Assembly: GCA_914767885.1 (NCBI GenBank)
Contig: CAJZBQ010000047.1
Location: 1,050,588-1,114,587 of the forward strand
Direction: 5' to 3'
Source: Blepharisma stoltei
Taxonomy: Eukaryota; Ciliophora; Heterotrichea; Heterotrichida; Blepharismidae
Length of the DNA stretch: 64,000 bases
Part shown: in pieces, positions 55,501 through 64,000 of the stretch
Layout: each line of letters opens with the position of its first letter
Position numbering within the stretch: position 1 is the first letter of the stretch
The notes under the pieces: model-generated
Seen by the model: the letters and a program-made list of their open reading frames with translations, nothing else
The model's database searches: none
What the model was told of the DNA's origin: nothing
Made by a program: the position numbers and the translations under genes

Positions 55501-56399
55501 TTTCTTTGGACCTAGATAAAATTATAAGCGTCACTCAAGGCGTTTTTTGGATTTTCCTTGATATAATTTTTTTTTTAGTTGCAATATGATTTATTCTGTC
55601 CTTAATTGTCTTACTTAGGATTGATGAAAAGTTTCCCGATTTCCAGCTATTTAGAATTTTAGATTGGTTGGCTAATATCCTGATGCCAATTATAGGTAAT
55701 TTAATGTTTATCCCAGTTATATCAGTACTATTAGACGTTTTTGTATGTGACGAATCAATAGGAAGTAATTTTACCGATAGCTTTATGATTAAAGATTGCT
55801 ACCAATTTTGCTGAAAAGGAGATCATATTATATATGCTACAATTTCTTTATTGTGCCTTATCATTTATGAGCCTTTAGCAGTATTTTGTAGGCCACTATG
55901 GCAAGAAATAGAGCATCTAGTTCATGTGAAATATACTCCTTCCTACTTAATGGCCAAAACTGTTTTTCAGGTGATTCTTGTCCTTATGAATAAAACTGTA
56001 AAAAGAGCTCAAGATGTCGCTCATGGAGTTTTGTTTACGGTTGTGGTAGTATTTTTTATAATTTTTAGTTTTTGGCATAAAGCTTATAATTATCCAAGAT
56101 TCAGCTGGTGGCTTTCTCTAAGTTTAATTGCTGTGTGCTATACTTCGCTATTAGCAACTATTAATATTGGAGTTTATAATAGCTCAAGTCCTGCTTGACT
56201 AATTATATTAGCTTTTGGATGGGCGGTAATTGGACTCACAGGTATTTTAGTGCAGAGGAAAAAATATCCAAGTATGCTATATAGAAAGAAAGTCAAGGAT
56301 ACAAGCACGCTATTTAGATTTGCATTTACATTCAGTCGTAAGAGCAATAAAATCACCCCAGAATTTTATTCATCGAATAAAGATAGCATATCTAAATAA
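52596..56399 (+). CDS. Double venus-flytrap multi-pass receptor, paralogue 6 (intact, divergent), 1141 aa
   Basis: Best-defined member of the family and the only one on the plus strand. Signal peptide MAFLLFFIAFLALGS; module 1 about residues 20-380 (SPWTFSLSHEKSLYTQA, FNWTKGVFFLS); module 2 about 380-790 (IGQFFIPPNSTPVLLGF, TYPLFGRVSFDATYLAS, YTLGWKTCALIYQ, FQGCSGNVRIGDQTNNR), both with the fold signature of ANF-receptor/periplasmic-binding proteins; then about eight hydrophobic segments between residues 800 and 1110 and a basic tail KKYPSMLYRKKVKDTST. One MITE (54180-54557) interrupts it; removal gives 3426 nt, 1142 codons. Conserved Trp residues are often TGA (YTLGW, KGW). It is clearly more diverged than paralogues 1-5 are among themselves. 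Probable sensory receptor; ligand unknown. Confidence 0.87.
54180..54557. mobile_element. Family A MITE-like IES flanked by TCA, 378 bp
   Basis: Ends CTCCCCCCCTCCGTGAGTG and inverse, as in other family A copies, but the flanking direct repeat is TCA rather than TTA/TAA. Excision joins LKSNYS to AVFKEAISCNA, matching the paralogues. Confidence 0.88.
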
Positions 56400-57223
56400 A
56401 TGTAATGAATGCTGTTTATATCTTAAATAAGATTGATTAGTTTTATATGTTGGCATAAACGCTAGCTTTTTATTTCTTATAGAGCAGAGTTTCTTGAGGG
56501 GAAAATTCAGTCACAAGGGGACTTTTAGTTTGATGATAAAGGGCTCAGCAGTGATGAAGATTCATTTTATGGGATAGCTATGATGGAAACAGTTTATTTT
56601 ATGGTTTTTGATCTGGGATTAATTTAAAGAGCTCTTTGCATGGATGGGAAAGCAAGTGTTGAAAATTGAAAGGAGGGAGAAATGAAGCAGAAATTGATTG
56701 CTCGGAGGGGTTTCGAGAAGGTGAGAAGATGAATTTTAGAGTAGGAGCGAAGTGTTGATGATAATGAACTTATTATGAATACATGCGGAGTTAATCTATA
56801 CAGTTTGGGGAATTGAAATAAATAGTGGATCTGCTTAACTAAAAAGTAAATTTTTATTTTCGGAATAGTTGGGCACTATTTGCTACCTTTAATGTAAAAT
56901 TATATGTATAAATAACTAACTTCTGACTTTTAAGAGCGACGTTAAAGGGGCTTTATTTTTAATTAAAATTTTCTGGCTTTTTATCATTGAATAAATTGAT
57001 ATCATTATAAACTTGCTTCTGTTTTATAGATATGAGTAGTTAGTAAGAACGTAAAAGAAATAATTTCTGGCCTATCGATTTAGTCATAACATTCTTTTCC
57101 AATTTGATTTAAGATTAATTAAAACTTATTAAATTGCTATCAATTACCGGCATGCAAAAACTATTAGTCCGAGCCATAAAGGTGCTTGACTGTTTTACCT
57201 TGCATAAGAAAAAATAAAAGTGT
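56400..57223. other. Spacer without a supported gene
   Basis: About 820 bp. A somewhat GC-richer, open stretch on the minus strand near 56620-56810 has no start or recognisable motif. Nothing else seen. Confidence 0.4.
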
Positions 57224-57406
57224 TTATTTAAGATTTGAGTCTTCAAAATAAATGCCATAAGGGACTATCTCATATGTGCCTCCGTTTATGTACTTAAGAC
57301 CGTCAAAGAAAGGAGACAAGAACTTTTCTGTTATAAACTTTTGAGCGCATAGAAGTGGAGAAATTAGAACCTGATCCTTATAATTCGCTGTAATGGTGTT
57401 GGAAGA
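57224..57406 (-). other. C-terminal coding remnant, unknown
   Basis: Open minus-strand stretch of 60 codons ending at TAA 57224, with coding-like composition (QVLISPLLCAQKFITEKF, YINGGTYEIVPYGIYFED). It starts at an in-frame TAA and has no ATG. Its upstream half lies in the right inverted-repeat arm; the left-arm copy carries a one-base shift. Probably the 3' end of a gene whose 5' part was lost or is hidden behind an unrecognised IES. Confidence 0.35.
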
Positions 57407-57911
57407 TTATTGATTCAATTTTGGATTATTTTTATGGAATTTCTTGCATTTCTTGTATATTTCATTACTAATCATTTAAGATTATAATAATCAATTATAA
57501 AATTCAGAGATATAAATACTTGGCTCAAATTTATCCGGTTTTAGTATATGAATAAAAAGCATATTATTACAATGGCAATTTATGCCTTTTTTCAAAGGGC
57601 AGTAATCTTTCTAATCCTTGGTCAATCTATTGCCTAGCAAAATTAGCAAAATCTCGCCTTGGCTAATTCATGAATTTCAGGATAATACATATCTGCTAAC
57701 TTTGAACTAAATAGGACTCATACAGCCTATGCTACTTAGTTCCATAAGCCTCTATTCTAACTGACCAGCCATTCTATCGTGACTATCTGCCTGATTGTAA
57801 AGCTTGGAGTATTGAAGAAAAGTAGGGCTTATTTAATCCTGGAAGAATTATCCATTTGAAAAGAGACTCTCTTTCATTAAATTCTCATAAAACATCCCAT
57901 GTTTATATTAA

Positions 57912-58117
57912 TATAGGCATATCCTTTAAATAGCCGATATGGGCTAGGGATAGAGGCCAAAACTTCCCACTTGGCTCAGCCAATGTGGATTGGTCAAACC
58001 AAGTGGAAGGAGGCTTATTTTCACTTTCCACTTGTTTCGACCAGCCATCTTGGCCAACCAAGCGGGAAGTTTTAGCCCCTATCCCTAGCCCATATCGTGC
58101 TATTTACAGAATATGCC
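57912..58117. mobile_element. Palindromic element, 206 bp, TATA-bounded
   Basis: Whole element is an inverted repeat: outer AGGCATATCC / GAATATGCC, then GATATGGGCTAGGGATAG and inverse, then AACTTCCCACTTGG and CCAAGCGGGAAGTT. Absent at the matching place of the left arm, so the empty site is known. Confidence 0.88.
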
Positions 58118-58142
58118 TATAAGTTTGAATATCTAAATTTAT

Positions 58143-59218
58143 TTAATTGCTCTCCAATTTATTTCGGAATACAATCCCAGATTATATATAGAGTAGCTTC
58201 CGACCAGCCATGGCTTGCTTGAATCCATCCTCATGCCTGCTAGTCCAGTTCTGCAGCCTTAAGGCATGTGCTGCTCCTTCTGATGAGGGCTTATACTCGC
58301 GACCTGGAGGTAAGGCTCTGGGCCACCGTTCAGTAAGTCAATGGGTTGCCATTTCCAGCGAAAATTCTAAAAGTGGATTTTCTGGTCAGGTTATCGCCCA
58401 ATGAAACTTGTAGCCCAGGAAGCAAACTCTGGTATCGCACTACCAACATGGCTGAGCGAACGCCTTCTTGCCTTGATGGGCAATCCCTTTCCAAGTTCCA
58501 ATTTCCATCTTCCCTCGAGATCCTTTGCCTGGATGTGAGCCTGCAGTCTGTCAGCCCAGCATAGCTCTCCACCAGACCAAGTATTCAACAAGGGCCCCAC
58601 GCTATCGTCTGGGAATAGATTTTAAGGGAGCAGGTTGGCTGCCATTTTTAAGTGAGGAATTTAATCCCAGTTTTTTGTGTCCTCTATGTTTATCAGCCCA
58701 TTTCTTAACTTTGCTAAAATTTCTACAGAAACAAATTTAAACAAATTCTCAATATTCCACCCTGTTTTAGCTGAAGTTTCTAAATAAATCATTTGGTGAT
58801 CATTTGCAAAGTTTTGGCCTTCTTCAAATAAAACTTTCCTTTCCCCTATTTTATCAATTTTATTTCCTACTATAACTCCTACGACCTTTCTAGGAGCAAC
58901 ACGAGTTACATCAGAGACTCAGCCGTCTAGTTGATCAAAGCTTTCTCTATTTGTGATATCATAAATAAAGATTGTGGCTGCAACACCTACTCAATAAGCC
59001 CTAACAAATGATATAAATGGCTCATTGCCAGAAGTATCCCACAATTGAAGTTTTATTGTTACTCCATTAATATTGAAAAGCTTCATTCCAAAGTCAACAC
59101 CTATCGTCATATCATACATCTCTTTGAATTTATTCTCTGTATATCTAAGAAGGATATTTGATTTTCCAACTTCGCAATCCCCGATCAAGGCCGCTTTAAA
59201 TATATAGTCACATGACAT
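58143..59218 (-). CDS. Rab-like small GTPase, right-arm copy, C terminus disrupted
   Basis: Twin of the gene at 41481. ATG at 59218; P-loop GDCEVGKS, WDTSGNE, IFIYDITNRESFDQLDGW, VGNKIDKIGER, YLETSAKTGWN. TGA codons supply conserved Trp. Near the end an extra A in AAAAAA (about 58671-58676) shifts the frame to NWD-TAA, and a 490-bp SINE-like element separates the original last residues (GIVFRNKLESN equivalent, 58143-58180). The G domain is intact, so a functional protein with an altered tail is possible. Confidence 0.75.
58166..58655. mobile_element. SINE-like element family 2, 490 bp
   Basis: Flanked by imperfect 15-bp repeats GGAATACAATCCCAG / GGAATTTAATCCCAG. Contains GTGGATTTTCTGGTCAGG near 58371. 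Missing from the left arm copy, giving a direct empty-site comparison. Confidence 0.85.
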
Positions 59219-59604
59219 TTATGACAAATTTAAAATCGAGAAGAGGAAACAGCTTTTACATTCATAAACTCATAATCTAGCAAACTGATAGCTTTTAATA
59301 TAGGAATATATTCCCTTAATGTATTTAGAAGAATGTATTAATACTAACTAGCTCATTTGACTGCAGAATACTAGTAGCAATTATTGTAAATATTTTTAGG
59401 CTTATTTTTTCGTTTTTTCTCTAATCTAATAAATCAGTGCATTTAGACCAAGTTGGAAAATAAAACTTCAGACCAGCACTAATTTTGCAATTTAGTCATA
59501 TCCTGATTTTGTATAGCAAAATAATCGAAAAAATAAATTCAATCTGATGAAATTTTCCTATGTTTCAAGAGCAAAGGATTTAAAGTCAAGCCTAGGAAGA
59601 CCTA

Positions 59605-60360
59605 ATGGTTGACCTGATGGTAATTGGACTTATAGGTAAATTAGTCCAAGTGTGAAAAATTTGCTCTGTTGCAGATGGGGAGTCAAACCAGGGCAACAAC
59701 CTTTCTAAATGTAGCACGTCTTTGAAATTATTTTGCCAAAATGTAGATAATAAAATGAATACTTTTTCTTTACAAAGCTCTGCTCCAATCAATTCAAATG
59801 AAGCTCAAAATGTCGCTTCCTTCGCACAGAATGGATTTCAAGGATCAATTCCAAAAAGTTCTACTCTCCCTGAAAGTAAGTTAGAGTCATTTAACTGCTT
59901 TGGCAAATTTTCTCAACCTGAAAAAATTCCTTCTCAGCCTCAAACATTTTTCAGCGTGTTTTCTTCTCAGCAAAATTCAGCACCTTCAGCACCGGAAGGA
60001 TTTTCTTCTCAACAAAACTCAGCATCTAAGTTACCTTGTAAACCTATTTTTGGCACGCAAAGTTTCCAGTTTGGATCCCCTAACTCTTTTGTAAATCCCG
60101 TTCCCCCAAAAACTCAAACTAATTCTGCCTTGTTTGGGCCTCTACCCCAAACAACACCTCAACCCCAAACAACACCTCAACAAAATCTAGGAGGTTTCAC
60201 AAGCCCTCAGCCTCAACATAAAGCCGATAGCAGCTTTCTAAATTTTCCTTCAGCAAGCCTTTTTTCCCTTGCATCCAATGCAAAATCTTCTTCAGGATTT
60301 GAGCGGGAATCAGCAGAGCCGCAGTCTTGCCTATTTAAATTAGTATTACTTCACTTGTAA
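59605..60360 (+). CDS. FG-dipeptide, Gln/Pro/Ser-rich protein, nucleoporin-like, 251 aa
   Basis: From ATG 59605 (or 59755) to TAA 60358. Low complexity with scattered FG motifs (CFGKF, IFGTQSFQFGSP, ALFGPL) in a Ser/Gln/Pro/Thr-rich background and a repeated SSQQNSA unit; this is the composition of FG-repeat nucleoporins, which line the nuclear pore. No structured domain is visible and the protein is short for that group, so it may be a fragment. One TGA (Trp) precedes KICSVADG if the upstream start is right. Confidence 0.5.
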
Positions 60361-60658
60361 CTAACTGTTTATTTTTTACACTTTTCAATTGAGATCGTAT
60401 ATATAATGATTATAGGCTTAGAAAATGAGTCCTTGGCTAATGCAATAAAACTCGTCCATAAGGGCGAGTCAGGGGATCGGATTTCCGGCCCCGTCTAAAT
60501 AAACCTCTCCTTCCCCTCCCTTGGGCTGATGCAAAGAGTAAAATAATTTTACTTTCTGTGCTGCTAGTGCTAAACTGGGCACATAACTAAAACTTATACT
60601 CAAGGAGAATTAAAACAGTGAGCTGATTCGATACCGTTTTATAAAGAATTAGCCATAG
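60361..60658. other. Short spacer with small hairpin
   Basis: GC-richer patch with ACTCGTCC...GGGCGAGT inverted repeat near 60449-60470. No gene supported. Confidence 0.4.
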
Positions 60659-61573
60659 TCAAAGACTAAAGCAAGTGAGGAAGAAGCTAAAATTTTTGTT
60701 AATAAAGACAAAGCACCTCGAAAAAACAAATTGTCTTGCATCGTCTGCTACGAAAAATTCAATACCACAAAAATAATCCCAAAAGTCCTAGTTTGTGGGC
60801 ACTCAATATGCTCTCAATGCCTAGACAAAATGTTCAGATTTAAAAACTCAATCACTTGTCCCTTATGCTCAAGCCAAGAATAGAGGAAAGTGTCACAAAT
60901 TCCAATTAACTATACAGTTTTCGAAATGTGTGAGGAAAATAAAGCAACTGATTTTTGCAGAGAGCACAATAGAGAAATTGGGTTATTTTGCAAAATAGAC
61001 CATCATTTGTTGTGCTTTAATTGTGTTGTTCAGCATTCTGCCCATGAAATTTTATTGCTGAATGATGGATATGTGGAAGAAGTAATTAATAAAAAAAAGG
61101 TGGAAATCAATGAAGCAGAAGGAAAATTCAAGGAAAAAATTGATTTTTGTGAAAAAAATTTAGAAACTATAAAAGGAGATAGAGCAAAGATAGAAGGGCT
61201 GATTGATTTTCATATAAAAGCATATGAAAACGCCCAAAAAGAGCTTATAGAAGTCTTTGGAAGAGCTTCAGATGCTTTGCGAGAAAGTTTTAATAATAAA
61301 TACAAAAGTATATTTGAGAGAAATCAGAAATTAATTGAAAATTACTCTGATTTTACAGCTGAATTCAAGAAAAAGAAAGAAAATCTAGAGAAATTAGCAA
61401 AAGATTTCAATAGTATGACGATTTCTGATAAAATAAATTGCGAGATTTCAAGGTTGGATGAAGAAATGGTTTTCCCTGACATAGAAAACGTCGAAGATAT
61501 AGTGAAAACTTTGGAGGAACCTATAAATTACAAGGGGGAAATCTTAGAGAAATTCAATGAATATTTTAAATAA
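60659..61573 (+). pseudogene. RING-B-box-coiled-coil (TRIM-like) protein with in-frame TAG
   Basis: RING finger with CIVC, VCGHSICSQC and CPLC (about 60745-60870), typical of E3 ubiquitin ligases; same frame continues past a single TAG (60881-60883) into a B-box-like finger (CEENKATDFCREH...FCKIDHHLLCFNC...HSAHE) and a long coiled coil ending at TAA 61571. No ATG upstream of the RING; the frame meets TAG at 60656. Either the gene is dead, or the 5' end is hidden by an unrecognised IES and the internal TAG is a mutation. B-box and coiled coil alone could be translated only from a non-ATG start. Confidence 0.65.
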
Positions 61574-61796
61574 TTAATTGGTTTCGAATTAAATAATTAT
61601 AGCTTTAAATATTTACCTGTGCAAAGATTTGATAGTTCATGGTATGAGTTTTATGCATTTCTGTCTAATGCATTCTGAAAATATCAAGATAAGTTCAGAT
61701 TATACTTCTCTAAAAAGCATTTATTTTTCTCGAGAAAGATCTGATATTAAATATTTATCACGGCGAGAGATTCTTATTTTCCTCAAGGCACTGACT
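61574..61796. other. Subtelomeric junction
   Basis: About 220 bp of AT-rich sequence between the last gene and the telomere; no subtelomeric tandem repeat seen. Confidence 0.5.
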
Positions 61797-64000
61797 TGTT
61801 AGGGGTGTTAGGGGTGTTAGGGTGTTAGGGTGTTAGGGTGTTAGGGTGTTAGGGTGTTAGGGTGTTAGGGTGTTAGGGTGTTAGGGTGTTAGGGTGTTAG
61901 GGTGTTAGGGTGTTAGGGTGTTAGGGTGTTAGGGTGTTAGGGTGTTAGGGTGTTTAGGGTGTTAGGGTGTTAGGGTGTTAGGGTGTTAGGGTGTTAGGGT
62001 GTTAGGGTGTTAGGGTTGTTTAGGGTGTTAGGGTGTTAGGGGTGTTAGGGTGTTAGGGTGTTAGGGTGTTAGGGTGTTAGGGTGTTAGGGGTGTTAGGGT
62101 GTAGGTGTTAGGGTGTTAGGGTGTTAGGGTGTTAGGGTGTTAGGGTGTTAGGGTGTTATAGGGTGTTAGGGTGTTAGGGTGTTAGGGTGTTAGGGTGTTA
62201 GGGTGTTTAGGGTGTTAGGGTGTTAGTTAGGGTGTTAGGGTGTTTAGGGTGTTAGGGTGTTAGGGTGTTAGGGTGTTAGGGTGTTAGGGTGTTAGGGTGT
62301 TAGGGTGTTAGGGTGTTAGGGTGTTAGGGTGTTAGGGTGTTAGGGTGTTAGGGTGTTAGGGTGTTAGGGTGTTAGGGTGTTTAGGGTGTTAGGGTGTTAG
62401 GGTGTTAGGGTGTTTAGGGTGTTAGGGTGTTAGGGTGTTAGGGGTTAGGGTGTTAGGGTGTTAGGGTGTTAGGGTGTTAGGGTGTTAGGGTGTTAGGGTG
62501 TTTAGGGTGTTAGGGTGTTAGGGTGTTAGGTGTAGGGTGTTAGGGTGTTAGGGTGTTAGGGTGTTAGGGTGTTAGGGGTGTTAGGGTGTTAGGGTGTTAG
62601 GGTGTTAGGGTGTTAGGGTGTTAGGGTGTTAGGGTGTTAGGGTTGTTTAGGGTGTTAGGGTGTTAGGGTGTTAGGGTGTTAGGGTGTTAGGGTGTTAGGG
62701 TGTTAGGGTGTTAGGGTGTTAGGGTGTTAGGGTGTTTAGGGTGTTAGGGTGTTAGGGTGTTAGGGTGTTAGGGTGTTAGGGTGTTAGGGTGTTAGGGTGT
62801 TAGGGTGTTAGGGTGTTAGGGTGTTAGGGTGTTAGGGTGTTAGGGTGTTAGGGTGTTAGGGTGTTAGGGTGTTAGGGTGTTAGGGGTTAGGGTGTTAGGG
62901 TGTTAGGGTGTTAGGGTGTTAGGGTGTTAGGGTGTTAGGGTGTTAGGGTGTTAGGGTGTTAGGGTGTTAGGGTGTTAGGGTGTTTAGGGTGTTAGGGTGT
63001 TAGGGTGTTAGGGTGTTAGGGTGTTAGGGTGTTAGGGTGTTAGGGTGTTAGGGTGTTAGGGTGTTAGGTGTTAGGTTAGGGTGTTAGGGTGTTAGGGTGT
63101 TAGGGTGTTGGGTGTAGGGTGTTAGGGTGTTAGGGTGTTAGGGTGTTAGGGTGTTAGGGTGTTAGGGTGTTAGGGTGTTAGGGTGTTAGGGGTAGGTGTT
63201 AGGGTGTTAGGGTGTTAGGGTGTTAGGGTGTTAGGGTGTTAGGGGTGTTAGGGTGTTAGGGTGTTAGGGTGTTAGGGTGTTAGGGTGTTAGGGTGTTAGG
63301 GTGTTAGGGTGTTAGGGTGTTAGGGTGTTAGGGTGTTAGGGTGTTAGGGTGTTAGGGTGTTAGGGTGTTAGGGTGTTAGGGTGTTAGGGTGTTTAGGGTG
63401 TTAGGGTGTTAGGGTGTTAGGGTGTAGGGTGTTAGGGTGTTAGGGTGTTGGGTGTTAGGGTGTTAGGGTGTTAGGGTGTTAGGTGTGGTGTTAGGGTGTT
63501 GGGTGTTAGGGTTGGGTGTTAGGGTGTTAGGGTGTTGTTAGGGTGTTAGGGTGTTGGGTGTTAGGGTGTTGGGTGTTAGGGTGTTAGGGTGTTAGGGTGT
63601 TAGGGGTTGGGTGTTAGGGTGTTAGGGGTGTTAGGGTGTTAGGGTGTTAGGGTGTTGGTTAGGGTGTTAGGGTGTTAGGGTGTTAGGGTGTTAGGGTGTT
63701 AGGGTGTAGGGTGTTAGGGTGTTAGGGTGTTAGGGTGTTAGGGTGTTAGGGTGTTAGGGTGTTAGGGTGTTAGGGTGTTTGGGTGTTGGTTGGGTGTTAG
63801 GGTGTTAGGGTGTTAGGGTGTTAGGGTGTTGGGTGTTAGGGTGTTAGGGTGTTAGGGTGTTAGGGTGTTAGGGTGTTAGGGTGTTAGGGTGTTAGGGTGT
63901 TAGGGGTTGTTTGGGTGTTAGGGTGTTAGGGTGTTAGGGGTGTTAGGGTGTTAGGGTGTTAGGGTGTTAGGGTGTTAGGGTGTTAGGGTGTTAGGGTGTT
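61797..64000 (+). repeat. Telomere, TGTTAGGG repeats
   Basis: About 2.2 kb of 8-mer (TGTTAGGG), running G-rich 5' to 3' toward the window end, so the chromosome end lies to the right. Variant units (extra T, extra G, missing A such as GGTGTTGGGTG) are scattered and become more frequent beyond about 63400; part of this may be read error. Confidence 0.97.

Larger units (their letters stand above)
57316..59445. repeat. Right arm of large inverted repeat
   Basis: Inverted counterpart of 41155-42504, longer because it holds two extra insertions: the palindrome at 57912-58117 and the SINE-like element at 58166-58655. Similarity by eye is high but not perfect. Confidence 0.85.

Noticed and set aside
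56620-56810. Possible gene on the minus strand
   Set aside because: Open for about 60 codons with plausible composition, but no start, motif or neighbouring exon could be found.
58210-58740. Several overlapping ORFs on both strands
   Set aside because: Same reason: they are inside the SINE-like element in the right inverted-repeat arm.
61797-64000. CRISPR array or simple microsatellite
   Set aside because: Unit, strand orientation, window-end position and genus match indicate a telomere; there are no spacers.
1-64000. TAG as Gln (Blepharisma code table 15)
   Set aside because: Conserved genes end at TAG and have TGA at conserved Trp; no conserved Gln was seen as TAG.

Overview
Organism and nuclear origin. 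The window looks like the germline (micronuclear) genome of a heterotrich ciliate of the Blepharisma type. TGA is read as Trp: conserved Trp codons of a GBP GTPase, a CK2-beta-neighbour gene, Rab GTPases and a USP protease are TGA, while TAA/TAG still end genes (translation table 4 logic). The right end is 2.2 kb of TGTTAGGG-type telomere (the complement of CCCTAACA, which I recall as the Blepharisma telomere unit). Many genes are interrupted by segments whose removal between short direct repeats restores one reading frame, as expected for internal eliminated sequences (IESs). I saw no convincing 15-16 nt spliceosomal intron.

Layout. 1-14 kb: ordinary housekeeping genes, each broken by IESs: GBP-coiled coil-PX protein, a small membrane protein, LITAF-like protein, hybrid histidine kinase, a small type I membrane protein, FCP1/NIF-type phosphatase, casein kinase 2 beta and a coiled-coil protein. 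14-38 kb: a Rab pseudogene, then a tandem array of five paralogues (minus strand) of a large receptor with two venus-flytrap-like modules and about eight membrane segments; copies 2 and 4 are intact after IES removal, copies 1 and 5 carry frameshifts, copy 3 is a C-terminal fragment. 39-42 kb: three Rab-like GTPases, one broken. 42.5-57 kb: a transhydrogenase fragment, a USP9X/USP34-like deubiquitinase, a 199-aa coiled-coil protein and an intact six-th receptor paralogue on the plus strand. This block is framed by a large inverted repeat (about 41155-42504 and 57316-59445) that carries the same Rab gene. 59.6-61.6 kb: an FG/Q-rich ORF and a broken RING-B-box protein, then telomere.

Inserted DNA falls into classes: (i) short TA-bounded IESs of about 33-200 bp; (ii) MITE-like elements with C-tract/G-tract terminal inverted repeats, in two families (CTCCGTGAG... 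and CCTTTAAATTG...); (iii) large palindromic hairpin elements; (iv) GC-rich, structured, SINE-like elements of about 300-600 bp flanked by 8-17 bp direct repeats, sitting in exons of otherwise intact genes. Class iv is the most unusual material here: two unrelated genes carry the same 304-bp element with different flanking repeats.

Function. The array of sensor-like receptors, a histidine kinase and Rab GTPases gives no pathway by itself; the clustering, the pseudogenes and the inverted duplication are what one expects of a subtelomeric region undergoing repeated duplication.
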